64,000 nt of DNA, taken from positions 219,372 through 283,371 of the forward strand of contig NZ_JARBTK010000007.1 in assembly GCF_029240215.1 (NCBI RefSeq). Reading direction: 5' to 3'. Positions within the stretch are counted from its first letter, which is position 1. Each line of letters begins with the position of its first letter. The notes below the pieces were generated by a model. That model searched no databases. It was not told the origin of the DNA and was given only the letters and a program-made list of their open reading frames with translations. The position numbers were made by a program, and so were the translations under genes. Shown one piece after another: positions 23,672 through 33,478 of the stretch. This DNA comes from Chryseobacterium sp. (GTDB lineage Bacteria; Bacteroidota; Bacteroidia; Flavobacteriales; Weeksellaceae).

Positions 23672-25108
23672 TTATTTAGAAATTATTTGATCCAATACTT
23701 TTTTGCCATTTCCATTTTCTGGATTTAATTCAATAGATCTTCTGTACATTTCAATGGCTTTGTTTTTATCTCCTAATTTTAATAAGATTTCTCCATAGCT
23801 GTCATAAGCATTCCAGCTTTCTGGGAACAGATAAACATTTAGTTTAAAGATTTCTAAAGCCTCACTTAATTTATTGTTGGCTGTCATTCGATATGCCCAA
23901 TTATTAAGCTCAGATTCATCCGGGGCAAATGAAGGATTAATTTTTTTCTCCTTTTTTACAAAATCAATCGCTTTGTTAAATCCTATTTCATTTAAATTTT
24001 TTCTTAAATAGGTAAGTGGGTCCGCTTTCACTATATCCTGATTGTAACATCCTGCAATTTCTTCAATAAAGTCTTCCGGAGCACTTCCTGCTAAATTGGT
24101 TAATACAATTATTGCCAAATTATCGTTGGGATAAACTATTATTGCTGACCTGTTTCCACCGGACATTCCGATGGCTTTATGGTTTTTCCGAAGTTTTGCA
24201 ATTCCCCATCCTCGTACCCAATTGGTTGGGGTTCCGTTGTTGAAATTACCAGGTGACCACATTAAATTAAGTGTTGATGATTTTTGAAATAGTTTACCAT
24301 TTTGCAAAGCAATGACCCAATTTGCCATATCTTCGGCTGTACTGTTGAGACCAGCTCCTGTACGGGTGAAATCTGGAAATTCTGTGTAAGTATTTACCAG
24401 TTTTGTTTCACTTTTCTTCCCGTCAAAAAAACTATTGTAGCGATAGGATGGCGAATAATTAGGAATAATATCTCTCGAATCTCCAAATACGGTATTTTTA
24501 AGTTGGGCGATTTTAAATTGATTTTCATTAAAATTGGTTGCAAAAGGTTTTCTGGCGAGTTTTTCAATAATTTTCCCCAACAAATAATAATTCGTCTGGT
24601 TGTAACTGAATTGTTCTCCTGTTTTAAATTCTAAGGGAAGTGTTTTGAGTTTTCCCCAAATCGCTGCTTCATTTTTTAAAGGTCCAATATTCCCTGTCAG
24701 AGGATTAAGAAGTATTAGGATTTCAGGCAATCCTGAAATATGAGTTAACAATTGGTCAATAGTGATTTTCTGCCATTCATCAGGCAGGTCATCCAAATAT
24801 CTGTTGATTGGGTCATTAAGTTTAATTTTATTCTGCTCTACTAATTGCATCACAGCAACCCCTGTGAAAATTTTTGTATTTGAGTTTATAGGGAAAACTG
24901 TAGTATTATTTACAGGAATGTTATACTGTAGATTTGCGATTCCGTAGGATTGGCTTAAAACGATTTTTCCATTCTGTACAACTGCCAGTTGCAATCCGGG
25001 GATTTTCCTTTCTTTCATTTCTCTGTGAATGATTTTATCAACATTGTTTTTAGTTTGTTGGGCGAAAAACTGTAATGAAATTAGCAATAGTAAAAAGTAG
25101 ATTCTCAT
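23672..25108 (-). CDS. secreted serine hydrolase (class C beta-lactamase/PBP fold) with TPR tail
   Basis: The 478-residue protein has a signal peptide (MRIYFLLLLISLQFFAQQ) and a serine beta-lactamase-like domain (about 20-345) with the nucleophile motif SNTK in INSNTKIFTGVAVMQL. The usual Y-x-N motif reads YNQ in FSYNQTNYYLLG, and the third motif H-x-G reads MSG in IGMSGGNRSA; both variants occur in the S12 esterase/peptidase group. The C-terminal third (about 350-475) carries TPR-like helices, ending in LGDKNKAIEMYRRSIELNPENG. It probably cleaves a D-amino-acid peptide, ester or related substrate in the periplasm; true beta-lactamase activity is unlikely. It appears to be a single-gene unit. 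Confidence 0.85.
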   Translation of the reverse strand: MRIYFLLLLISLQFFAQQTKNNVDKIIHREMKERKIPGLQLAVVQNGKIVLSQSYGIANLQYNIPVNNTTVFPINSNTKIFTGVAVMQLVEQNKIKLNDPINRYLDDLPDEWQKITIDQLLTHISGLPEILILLNPLTGNIGPLKNEAAIWGKLKTLPLEFKTGEQFSYNQTNYYLLGKIIEKLARKPFATNFNENQFKIAQLKNTVFGDSRDIIPNYSPSYRYNSFFDGKKSETKLVNTYTEFPDFTRTGAGLNSTAEDMANWVIALQNGKLFQKSSTLNLMWSPGNFNNGTPTNWVRGWGIAKLRKNHKAIGMSGGNRSAIIVYPNDNLAIIVLTNLAGSAPEDFIEEIAGCYNQDIVKADPLTYLRKNLNEIGFNKAIDFVKKEKKINPSFAPDESELNNWAYRMTANNKLSEALEIFKLNVYLFPESWNAYDSYGEILLKLGDKNKAIEMYRRSIELNPENGNGKKVLDQIISK

Positions 25109-25555
25109 AATGATAAGACAACTGAAGCTGACTTTTATTACATTGAAAAGTATTAATGAGCAGGAGAAACGATCATATAAATAATTTAGTCTAATAAGAT
25201 TTTTAGAGTTATTTTAAAGTCAAAGGAAAATACAAAACCATCTGATGAATTTTTGTCATCACAAAATTAAATCCAGATGGTCCGAATTCCATAAGATTTG
25301 AGGCACAAGTATATTCAGGTTTTACAGTTTCTATGTAATTTGATTTTTTTAAAATTACAATAATTACAATTTTTATTAATTTTTTTAATTTAATAATTAA
25401 TTATATTTTTGTCAAAATTATAATAATATAATTTATTTATTTTTATTATTTTAATTTATCTATTGTAAATAAATTAAAATAATATTGTTTATGTTGTATT
25501 TAGTTGTATATTTGAAATTATAAATAATTGAATATTTATAAAAAATAATAATATT
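25109..25555 (+). promoter_or_regulatory. very AT-rich intergenic region with promoter of the ice-binding gene
   Basis: The 447-base gap holds no gene. From about 25335 it is almost pure A and T. A good Bacteroidota promoter is visible: TTG at 25485-25487 (-33 part), a 19-base spacer and a perfect TATATTTG at 25507-25514, giving a leader of roughly 35-40 bases. The AT-rich tract may bend DNA or bind a nucleoid protein. Confidence 0.55.
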
Positions 25556-27160
25556 ATGATAAAAATTTTACAATTCATATTCTCTATAGCAGTAATGATT
25601 ACTGCAGGAGTATTTGCTCAAGCACCAGTGCTTGGTGCTACTTCCGATTTTGCGCTTTTTTCATCAAATGGTGCAGTAAGTAATACCGGTTTATCTCAAT
25701 TGACGGGCAATGTGGGCACTAATAACGGCTCAAGTACAAATTTTGGTAACGTAGATGGTGTAATGCATGATGCAGACGGTGCTACAGCTACAGCCGCAGC
25801 AGCTTTAACGATTGCATACAATCAGCTGAATTCAGCTATTCCAAATTTCTTCCCTGCACCATTATTGGGTAACGGACAAACATTGACAGCGGGAACTTAT
25901 TCTATCGGACAAAGTGCTACACTAAATAATACCTTGACCCTTGATGGTGGAGGAAGTGGGAATTCTGTCTTTATATTCAAAATTCAGGGTGCATTTTCTT
26001 CGGCGGCTGGTGCGCAAGTATTGCTTACAAATGGTGCTTTGGCATGTAATGTATTCTGGAAAGTGGAAGGATTGGTTGATTTGGCATCTAATACATCAAT
26101 GAAAGGTACGATTATCGCAAATAATGCGGCTATCATACTTAATACAGGAACATCATTAGAAGGTCGTGCGCTTTCTACAACGGGAGCCGTTACAGTATCC
26201 GGTGTTACTGTGAGAAAGCCTATTGGCTGTGGAAGCTTGATTTTAACAGGACCGGCTCAACCGGTTTTAAATAGTGTTGCATGTTATACCATTTTTACAG
26301 GTAATGGTACCGTTACCAACACTGGTGTTTCTCTGGTGACGGGTGATATAGGTTCTAATCTTGGTCTTACCACAGGTTTTTCTGCAATTAATGTTACAGG
26401 TACTATACATGCAAACCCAGATACATCAACAGCAATATGTGCCTTAGATTTAGCTAATGTATATGCTTTTTTAAATACTCTTCCAACTGATATTGAATTG
26501 CTTTATCCGGCTGCATTTGGTCAAAACCTGGTACTTACACCTCATACTTATCAGCTAAATGCTGCAACAGTTCTTAACGGTACAGTATTTTTAAACGCTC
26601 AAAATAATCCCAATGCTGTTTTTGTGATAAAAATAAATGGCGCTCTTTCCACAAGTACTTATGCTTCTGTAGTTTTACAGAATGGAGCTCAGGCAAAAAA
26701 TGTATTCTGGAAAATTGACGGTGCTGTGAGTCTTAACGATTATGCAAGTTTTAAAGGTACTGTAATTGGTAACAATGGTGCAATAAATATGAATATTGGT
26801 TCTACTATTGAAGGTCGTGTATTAAGCACAAGCGGTGCGATCAATACAGTTGGTATTAATGCGCAAATGACAGCTGGATGTAACCCTGGCTCTTTAGCAG
26901 TGAGTTCTGCTGTTAAAAATAAAGAAACAGCTTCTGTTTATCCTAATCCTTTTTCATCAGTTCTGAATGTGAAGCTGGATAATGAGAACAAAGAATCAAA
27001 TCTTACAATTTATAATGCTGCAGGAACAAGAGTTTTAGGAAAAGTTTTGAATGAAACTTTAAGTTCAATTCAGTTAAATCTTCCTGCTGGAATTTATTTT
27101 TATCAGATACAAAGTAAAGATGGTAAGGTTCAAACAGGAAAAATTATTTCCAAACCATAG
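25556..27160 (+). CDS. ice-binding-like protein: two DUF3494 domains and T9SS sorting tail
   Basis: The 534-residue secreted protein has a signal peptide (cleaved near VFAQA), two tandem DUF3494/ice-binding (IBP-1) domains at about 25-225 and 235-435, and a type A T9SS sorting domain at about 460-534 (VYPNPFSSVLNVKL, GIYFYQIQSKDGKVQTGKII). Both DUF3494 copies keep the family order: DFALFSSNGAVSNTGLSQLTGNVG and CYTIFTGNGTVTNTGVSLVT, then FWKVEG or FWKIDG, then a G-T-x-I-x-N-N-x-A-I strand and an EGR-(A/V)-LS-T end. Known members fold as beta-helices that bind ice, but many homologues in non-polar bacteria are adhesins or lack activity, so ice binding is not certain. The T9SS tail directs it to the cell surface or the medium. 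Confidence 0.9.
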   Translation: MIKILQFIFSIAVMITAGVFAQAPVLGATSDFALFSSNGAVSNTGLSQLTGNVGTNNGSSTNFGNVDGVMHDADGATATAAAALTIAYNQLNSAIPNFFPAPLLGNGQTLTAGTYSIGQSATLNNTLTLDGGGSGNSVFIFKIQGAFSSAAGAQVLLTNGALACNVFWKVEGLVDLASNTSMKGTIIANNAAIILNTGTSLEGRALSTTGAVTVSGVTVRKPIGCGSLILTGPAQPVLNSVACYTIFTGNGTVTNTGVSLVTGDIGSNLGLTTGFSAINVTGTIHANPDTSTAICALDLANVYAFLNTLPTDIELLYPAAFGQNLVLTPHTYQLNAATVLNGTVFLNAQNNPNAVFVIKINGALSTSTYASVVLQNGAQAKNVFWKIDGAVSLNDYASFKGTVIGNNGAINMNIGSTIEGRVLSTSGAINTVGINAQMTAGCNPGSLAVSSAVKNKETASVYPNPFSSVLNVKLDNENKESNLTIYNAAGTRVLGKVLNETLSSIQLNLPAGIYFYQIQSKDGKVQTGKIISKP

Positions 27161-27186
27161 AATTTTATATATTTTCTGAATAAGGC

Positions 27187-27215
27187 AAAGTCTCACTTTT
27201 TAGTGAGACTTTTTT
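27187..27215 (+). terminator. intrinsic terminator of the ice-binding gene
   Basis: AAAGTCTCACT (27187-27197) and AGTGAGACTTT (27202-27212) form an 11-bp stem with a TTTT loop followed by a T-run, 26 bases past the stop codon. Confidence 0.9.
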
Positions 27216-27376
27216 ATTTACCGATTTACATATAAATACAGAAATGAACTTGCAGGATTTTCTGAAATGAAATTTATATATTTCTAGGCTAAATTTTAAG
27301 TCGATTATACATTTTAAATGCCCTAAAGCAGCAGCTTTTTCTTTGGAAATAAGATAAATTTAAATAATCATTAATG

Positions 27377-27401
27377 AAAAAAGCCCTCTCTTAGAGAAGG
27401 C
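27377..27401 (-). terminator. intrinsic terminator of the surface-protein gene pair
   Basis: On the minus strand GCCTTCTC-TAA-GAGAGGGC (27401-27383), with one wobble pair, is followed by six T residues (27382-27377), 98 bases past the end of the 177-residue gene. The stretch 27213-27376 between the two terminators holds no gene. Confidence 0.75.
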
Positions 27402-27499
27402 CCGAAACACAATAATGAAAAAAAACAGCTTTGAACTGTGCGCGCTTGTCTGAGGGATTAATAATAATTGTGCTTTCAGTCAAGAATAAAATATGTACT

Positions 27500-28033
27500 T
27501 TATTTCCAATAATTCCAATTGGCTCCGTCATAGACTGCTAATGTAGATGATGTGGAATCATATACTATGGTTCCTGCTACGCATCCAACCATCGTTAGAT
27601 GCGGGTTCTGAACAATTGGAAGTACTAAAGCTCTTGATGTAGATTCCAACACCAACGTTCCTGACTTTGATGAAGTTCCAGAACCTATGATAACACCGGC
27701 ATTTGAACTATTATCTGAGCCGGCATTGGTAAATGTATGTGGTATTCCTGCGTTAAGTTCTGTCAGGTTCAGCCAGTCACCGCTTCCGTTGTTATTTCGC
27801 TGTTCCCATACCTGCACTGATTTTGTTGTGGTGTTGAATACGAATGTTCCGCCTGAATTATTTGCCGTAATAGATGGGACAGCAGGAAGAATTATTCCTT
27901 TGTTAGCGGATCCGAACTCCAATAGTACGCTGCTATTTGTTAGTGATGTCTTATCAATAGCTATCTGTGCATTCAGAAGATAAGACAAATTAAAAAGAGC
28001 AATGCATACACTTATCTTTGAAAATTTTTTCAT
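27500..28033 (-). CDS. secreted protein with two tail-fibre-like modules
   Basis: The 177-residue product has a signal peptide (cleaved near LLNAQ). Two similar modules follow: KGIILPAVPSITANNSGGTFVFNTTTKSVQVWEQ..GDWLNL (about 45-91) and RALVLPIVQNPHLTMVGCVAGTIVYDSTSSTLAVYDGANWNYW (about 134-176). This pattern (an 'LP.V' strand, then G-T-hydrophobic-Y/F-(D/N) and a closing W) is common at the ends of Bacteroidota surface proteins and resembles phage tail-fibre tips. It lies 23 bases after the 752-residue gene and shares this module with it, so the two are probably co-expressed surface structures. The exact function is unknown. Confidence 0.75.
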   Translation of the reverse strand: MKKFSKISVCIALFNLSYLLNAQIAIDKTSLTNSSVLLEFGSANKGIILPAVPSITANNSGGTFVFNTTTKSVQVWEQRNNNGSGDWLNLTELNAGIPHTFTNAGSDNSSNAGVIIGSGTSSKSGTLVLESTSRALVLPIVQNPHLTMVGCVAGTIVYDSTSSTLAVYDGANWNYWK

Positions 28034-28056
28034 AATTTATTAAATGATTTTGTGGT

Positions 28057-30315
28057 TTATTCGTTACATCCTTTTGTGATACAATTCCATCCTCTTCTTG
28101 CATTATCTACAGAAGGATTATTACCTCTGTAAAGTTGTACGCATCCAAGATCTGTGTTGTAGATCACCATTCCTTCTACAGCTACAAGTGCATCTCGCTG
28201 AGCAGTAGTCACATGCGTAATGACCAGTCCTTTTCCAGCAGAATCCAGAGCCATATAACCGTTTGGTACATTTTTGGGCCAGTTATTTACGTTTAGATTG
28301 GCTTTTGTAGTGATTCCCAAGTCGGTGTAGCCTAAGGGTGTTCCTGTTGCACCAGGCTTAATACAAGAGCATACAACTCGGTTAAGTCCATAGCCACGAC
28401 CAGACATATTTGTTGCACCCACAACATTCTGTGTGGCGACAACAGTATTGGTTCCGGAAGTATTCCACGTTATGGTGTTGAATGTATTACCATTGACAAG
28501 TTTTAGAGGAAACAACGGACCTCCCGATGATTTGCTCCCGAACATAGTTACTGTTCCGGTAGGACTGATGTTCACCCTGATTATAGGATCGGTTTGTGTT
28601 CCTGTCATATTATAAATGAAAGGGGTATTGGTTTCGTAACTGCTGTTATCAACAAACTGAACGTTGATCCCGGAAGTTCCTGATGATTGAAATTCAATTT
28701 CTTGTGTTGCCAGAGGAGTTCCGTTGATAATCATATTAAATGAATTATCCAGTTTGGTAATGTCGAGTACAAAACCATAATTTGCAGCAGGTTGATTGAA
28801 GGATTGTGTTACCGGATTTGAGGGCGCATTGCTTCCGTTGTAATCCCAACTGAAGGTTGAGCCGTTTACAGCTTGTGTACAAATATCTTCCGCAGGAAGA
28901 ATTCCGAACTTTATATTGTTCACCGAAGGATTTGTCGAATTGAAAAGCACTGGTATCCTGAGGTTCGGAACTCCGCTTTCTACACCGGTTCCCGCAAGAT
29001 TGTTTAAGCCATAATCTTCGCCGACAATTTCCCATCCGCTGGGAAGTATAGGAGAAGAAAAGCTATAGGTTCCAGTGACATTACGGGTGTCAATTGCCAC
29101 CGTATAGGTGTTACTTACTTCAAGTATTGTTGATGGAAATGAAAAACTCCCACTTGCATCGACTGCTACTTTTGAAATAATTGTGTTGTTTGATGCCAGA
29201 AGATATGCATATAAAGGTAAAGATGCTGCAGATCCTATGCCTGTACCGTTAATTGCAGTATTTCCGTCAATATCACGGTATACATTTCCGTTAACTGTTG
29301 CCGGAGCTACATCCGATGCCACAAAGAAGCCTCCGCCGCCCATAAAATCAAGTCCACCGACAGTACCGTCTGTATCGGAAGGTACATTTGATAAATTGAT
29401 CAGGTCATGAGTTCCCTGAAGTACATCATTGGGAAAAACCGATATGCCATAGATCACCTGTCCGCCAGCTACGCCAAGCTCAGAAAACGTAACAAAGTCA
29501 CCTGATATTGCCTGTGATGAAATATTTTCCGAAGGTCGTATCAAATTTTCTGCTGCCGAAGGATTTGCACTGTTAGCATTTTGAAAAACAGTACTGGTAA
29601 GCGTATAGCCGGTGCTGCTGAAGTTCGCCTGATTTCTGCTGATGAGATTTCCTAAGCCTGAAACTTTTCCTGTTGCGTCAAGAGAGGTTATAACGGCAAC
29701 TTTATAATTATCATTTCCACCTCGATCTAGCAAGAGTGCTCCCAATTTGTTGAGGTTGATATTTGCCGGCATTACCACTCCTGCATCCAAGATCAGATCT
29801 ACTCTTTCTACATTGTTAGTAGTTCCGGTTGTTGAATTGGAAAAGATATTGTCGACCCCACGGTTAATCACGTAGCTGTTAATCAGATCTTCAAGGGTTT
29901 CAATATATTCCGCTTTAAAATAAGTATCATTACCGGAAATCAGGTTATTTTCAAAAAATCCTGTGAATTTATTAGGATTTTGAGCGGTCATCCCTGCTGC
30001 AATTCTGCGATTCACTGCAATACGGTCATAAGGGATTGTTCCTGATTGCGTGAATGGTACATAGTTTTGACTGTTAAACTGAAAAGACTGCAGCTTTGGA
30101 ACTGTGCCTGTCGTAGAGGAATTTGTACGTCCAAAGAAGAGATTGTAATTGGTTGATGACAGATAGCCAGATGAACCGGTGTTGTATCCTGGTCGTGTAA
30201 CATTGGTTGTAATTGCGCTCTGATTTTGTACGACTGTAAAATTAGACGCTGTCTGTCCGGATAAGGAAACAGCTATACAGATGGCTGATAGTTGTAAATT
30301 TTTTTTTATTGACAT
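28057..30315 (-). CDS. large secreted surface protein with Cna-B-like domain and tail-fibre-like end
   Basis: The 752-residue protein has a signal peptide (MSIKKNLQLSAICIAVSLSGQ), a Ser/Thr/Asn-rich N-terminal half, a SdrD/Cna-B-like fold at about 330-430 (VNGNVYRDIDGNTAINGTG, then ASGSFSFPST and NTYTVAIDT), a further beta-rich region and a Cys-containing C-terminus (CSCIKPG, and QRDALVAVEGMVIYNTDLGCVQLYRG..RGWNC). The end matches the module of the following 177-residue protein. No T9SS tail is present, so it is probably kept at the surface by another route. It looks like an adhesin or structural surface protein; no specific family name can be given. A 503-base gap lies upstream. Confidence 0.75.
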   Translation of the reverse strand: MSIKKNLQLSAICIAVSLSGQTASNFTVVQNQSAITTNVTRPGYNTGSSGYLSSTNYNLFFGRTNSSTTGTVPKLQSFQFNSQNYVPFTQSGTIPYDRIAVNRRIAAGMTAQNPNKFTGFFENNLISGNDTYFKAEYIETLEDLINSYVINRGVDNIFSNSTTGTTNNVERVDLILDAGVVMPANINLNKLGALLLDRGGNDNYKVAVITSLDATGKVSGLGNLISRNQANFSSTGYTLTSTVFQNANSANPSAAENLIRPSENISSQAISGDFVTFSELGVAGGQVIYGISVFPNDVLQGTHDLINLSNVPSDTDGTVGGLDFMGGGGFFVASDVAPATVNGNVYRDIDGNTAINGTGIGSAASLPLYAYLLASNNTIISKVAVDASGSFSFPSTILEVSNTYTVAIDTRNVTGTYSFSSPILPSGWEIVGEDYGLNNLAGTGVESGVPNLRIPVLFNSTNPSVNNIKFGILPAEDICTQAVNGSTFSWDYNGSNAPSNPVTQSFNQPAANYGFVLDITKLDNSFNMIINGTPLATQEIEFQSSGTSGINVQFVDNSSYETNTPFIYNMTGTQTDPIIRVNISPTGTVTMFGSKSSGGPLFPLKLVNGNTFNTITWNTSGTNTVVATQNVVGATNMSGRGYGLNRVVCSCIKPGATGTPLGYTDLGITTKANLNVNNWPKNVPNGYMALDSAGKGLVITHVTTAQRDALVAVEGMVIYNTDLGCVQLYRGNNPSVDNARRGWNCITKGCNE

Positions 30316-30818
30316 TAATATAATTTTTTTGTGTTTATTTGGCTTTATTCGTTACAATGTAATCTTGGTATGGAAATGCTGTCATGTTTTTGGCTCCAAT
30401 CAATTGAAGCATCTCCGACAGATTTGAATTTGACAGTTGCAAATCTATTGTGAGTCTATTAATAAAGAAAGAATGTGTATTATCATATTCCAGAAAGTGG
30501 TAATGGCAAAAAAGAATTACCTGGCAATTCAGTTTTCTAAAAGAACATTTTTCTAATCTCATAGTTCAAATTATAGTGAATACCATGTAATAAGTGGAAG
30601 AATATTTCAACTTTTATAAAATGCCAATAAATTGTCTTGATGAAATTTAAACGATGTTTCTTCATTTGAATTTGACCGAAATATGCTGAGTTTGCAAAAT
30701 AATTCACGATAATGATAAAATATTGCTGATAATGATAATTAAGTTATGGTATTAAAAAAGAATTATTATATTTTATGCTTAGAAAATTTTACTTTTGTCA
30801 CATCAATAATGACACTTA
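30316..30818 (+). promoter_or_regulatory. divergent intergenic region with -7 box of the AraC-type gene
   Basis: The gap between the minus-strand surface protein and the plus-strand regulator holds a perfect -7 box TACTTTTG (30790-30797), 21 bases before the regulator start. A short minus-strand frame at 30335-30562 has no recognisable features and is not called as a gene. The rest of the gap shows no structure that I can name. Confidence 0.5.
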
Positions 30819-32381
30819 ATGAAAAGGAACTTTGCGTTGCTGTTATTCTTTTTGTGTATGTATGTCCATTCACAAAGAAGGGAGGAATTTGACAAACTTT
30901 ATGTGAAAACTTATCTTGAAACTTCGCAAAAGGATTTTAACAAGGCTATTAAAATTGCTGACTCTCTCTATCAATTTTCCTCTGATCCTATTTTAAAGGG
31001 CAGAAGCCTCATGTTGTCTGCAACATTATACCAGCAAAAAGGAAAATTTACCAAAGCAGTTGATTATGCACTCTCTGCAGAAAAAGTGATCGATAAAACT
31101 GATAATATTACTTGGAAGACAAGAATTTACGGTTTTCTGGCATCTCAGTACAGAATGCTGAAATTATATGATCTCTCAAAAAAATATGCAGATGAAGCCA
31201 TAGAAAGCAGCAAAAAAATTACTGATACATTAGCATCAAGACAAATGGTGGGTCTTATGATGCAGGAAAAAGCATACTTTGAAATTGATCGTAAAAATTA
31301 TAAGGCATCGATTCGATATGTCAAATCTTCTGAAAATCTTCTTAAGGCTGTCAACAAAAACCATGATTTTTTTACCGCAAATAACGAACAGCTGTTGGGG
31401 CTTAATTATTTTCATTTGCAACAATACCCACTCTCACTAAAGCATTATGAAGCTGCACTGTCGCAGGTAAAAGATCAGCCTGAAACATTTCTGACAGGAT
31501 TGATTTATAATGGTATTTCCAACGTATATCTGAACACCGGAAGACTTAAAGAGGCTGAGTACGAATTAAATAAAGCTCGGAAAATTGCAGATGAGACCCA
31601 ATTTCTACAATTAAAAAAAGAAATCTATGATACTGCTGAACGCCTTTACCTTGCGAAGAAGGAAATAAATAAGGTAGGGGAATTCAAAAAAAAACAAGAC
31701 TCTGTAAAAGCTCAACTAGACATTGAGACCGGCAGCTTTTACAATTCATCTTTAAAAGCAGCAGAAACAAAAAATACTTCCGCAAAGAGGTCAGGGATCA
31801 TTAAGAACATTTTAATTATTTCGGTTCTTGCACTATTATTAGGATTCTTCATCTACTTTTTATATTATCAAAGAGCAGAAAAAATGACCTATCGGAGATT
31901 TAAGGCAATTATTGCAGAATTGAACCGAAGAGCACATGATAGAGAAAAGCAAGAGCATAAAGGTGAGAATCATCTTTCAGGTATGATCAATGAAGACCAA
32001 ACATCATTAATGACTTCTCTAACGGAAAATAAGTTAGTTAAAGATCTTGAAAAATTTGAACAGACCGATATTTATTTAAAAAATGACATTTCCTTATCCG
32101 TGCTAGCTTCCTACTGCAAAACAAATACTAAATATTTATCGTATGTAATCAAACACCATAAAGGGATGGATTTCAATAATTATATTAATTCCCTTAGAAT
32201 CAACTATATCATAGAAAAGCTGACTCATGATCCTGAATACAGAAAATATAAAATTGCGACTTTAGCGGAAGAGTGCGGATTTTCTTCTCAGAACAAATTT
32301 GCGACTGTTTTCAAAAAAATAACCACCATATCACCATCAGTTTTTATCAAATATCTTCAGGATCAGCCGCAGAACACTTAG
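30819..32381 (+). CDS. TPR-membrane-AraC hybrid transcriptional regulator
   Basis: The 520-residue protein has a signal-like N-terminus, a periplasmic TPR region (about 25-300), one membrane helix (about 325-348, GIIKNILIISVLALLLGFFIYFLYY) and a cytoplasmic AraC-type DNA-binding domain (about 415-515) with LSVLASYCKTNTKYLSYVIKHHKG and IATLAEECGFSSQNKFATVFKKITTISPSVF. This architecture is common in Bacteroidota, especially Chryseobacterium, where it passes a periplasmic signal straight to DNA. It is divergent from the surface-protein pair and may regulate it, but that is inference. Confidence 0.9.
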   Translation: MKRNFALLLFFLCMYVHSQRREEFDKLYVKTYLETSQKDFNKAIKIADSLYQFSSDPILKGRSLMLSATLYQQKGKFTKAVDYALSAEKVIDKTDNITWKTRIYGFLASQYRMLKLYDLSKKYADEAIESSKKITDTLASRQMVGLMMQEKAYFEIDRKNYKASIRYVKSSENLLKAVNKNHDFFTANNEQLLGLNYFHLQQYPLSLKHYEAALSQVKDQPETFLTGLIYNGISNVYLNTGRLKEAEYELNKARKIADETQFLQLKKEIYDTAERLYLAKKEINKVGEFKKKQDSVKAQLDIETGSFYNSSLKAAETKNTSAKRSGIIKNILIISVLALLLGFFIYFLYYQRAEKMTYRRFKAIIAELNRRAHDREKQEHKGENHLSGMINEDQTSLMTSLTENKLVKDLEKFEQTDIYLKNDISLSVLASYCKTNTKYLSYVIKHHKGMDFNNYINSLRINYIIEKLTHDPEYRKYKIATLAEECGFSSQNKFATVFKKITTISPSVFIKYLQDQPQNT

Positions 32382-32563
32382 TAGATAAATGTAATGGTTA
32401 ACTGTTTAATTTTGATGAAAGTAAGTGTGATTTGTTTTACTGTTTTCCTGAAAATGATAATAGAAGTTCTGGTAAATAAGTAAAAGCTTGTGTAGTTTTG
32501 TAGAGCCAACTCAAGCGCAGGTTATATTGAAATGCATAGCCGTAATAGCTGCAAACCACAAAT

Positions 32564-33067
32564 ATGAAAATCATTAACAATGAATACATAAAAAATTTTA
32601 GATACAGCGTTATCGTTGTGAGTATTATTTTTTTGGCAGGAATTATCTTTATTGACAGACCATTCTTAAAATTAGTTGTTTTTAGTTTAAGCATACTTGC
32701 GATCTCTTTGGCTGTATTTTTTAAATATAGAGAATTTGAAACTTGTGCTGAATATATTTCATTCAAAAAATACAGTTTTTTTAATACAGGAGATATTCGA
32801 CCTTACATCGAAATACCCAAAATTCATATTTTAGATTATTCTGCTAAAAATATTTTTCACATTTATTATTTGTCAATAATGCTTGAACCAGATCATGTTA
32901 AACCGAAGATTCTTACAATATCAATGATAGGTTTTTCAGAGAAAGACATCATTGCGATCGTTAAAATTTTTGAAAACATTAAAAAGCAAAATAGGGATAA
33001 TATAGAAAAACATTTTAGAAGTCTGTTGCTGGCTTACAATGAGTGGGAGGCTGAGCATGAAAAATGA
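32564..33067 (+). CDS. membrane protein with two helices and a PH-like tail, unknown function
   Basis: The 167-residue protein has two adjacent membrane helices (about 14-31 and 36-53) followed by a soluble beta-rich region (EYISFKKYSFFNTGDIRPYIEIPKIHILDY) and a helical charged end. This layout is like small bacterial PH-domain-type membrane proteins. I do not recognise a family. It stands alone between the AraC-type gene and the YaiO gene, on the same strand as both. Its base composition is like its neighbours. Confidence 0.65.
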   Translation: MKIINNEYIKNFRYSVIVVSIIFLAGIIFIDRPFLKLVVFSLSILAISLAVFFKYREFETCAEYISFKKYSFFNTGDIRPYIEIPKIHILDYSAKNIFHIYYLSIMLEPDHVKPKILTISMIGFSEKDIIAIVKIFENIKKQNRDNIEKHFRSLLLAYNEWEAEHEK

Positions 33068-33160
33068 TGTAAAAAATTATCCGGTGCTTGACTGCAATTT
33101 TGATAATGCATTATAATTTTTTACATATTTATAGGTTAACTTTGTTAATCAATCTTCAAG

Positions 33161-33185
33161 AAGCAGGAATTTTTCCTGCTTTTTC
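33161..33185 (+). terminator. intrinsic terminator after the 167-residue protein gene
   Basis: AAGCAGGAA (33161-33169) and TTCCTGCTT (33173-33181) form a 9-bp stem with a 3-base loop followed by T residues. Confidence 0.85.
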
Positions 33186-33478
33186 TTTTATAATATATTG
33201 TCAGTGGGATTTCCGGGATCTTTTTAGATGATGTATTTGAGGCAATATCAAGATTATGTATTCAATTTTAAAAAATTGACAGTTAGTAATATCAAAAAAT
33301 TAATACATCGTCAATGTGAAAAATTAGATAATTCTGTATAAAAAAACTTCAATTTTATGTAGGTTTTATCATAAATACCGGAAAAAACAAATTATTTTTT
33401 TTTTGACAAAAATATGTAGTTTCCTTATTAAAAGATCAATATATTTGTAATAATAGACGATAAATAATTTAATCTTCA
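33186..33478 (+). promoter_or_regulatory. upstream region of the YaiO gene with -7 box
   Basis: This 293-base stretch has no gene. A perfect -7 box TATATTTG lies at 33440-33447, 32 bases before the YaiO start. A run of T followed by GACAAAA (33392-33410) lies upstream. No other structure was seen. Confidence 0.5.

Noticed and set aside
23672..25108. Reading the serine hydrolase as a resistance beta-lactamase
   Set aside because: The Y-x-N and H-x-G motifs vary and a TPR tail is present, which fits the broader S12 esterase/peptidase group better.
30335..30562. 75-codon minus-strand frame upstream of the large surface protein
   Set aside because: No signal peptide, domain or family feature; the sequence is typical of chance frames in AT-rich DNA, and it lies in the probable leader of the next gene.
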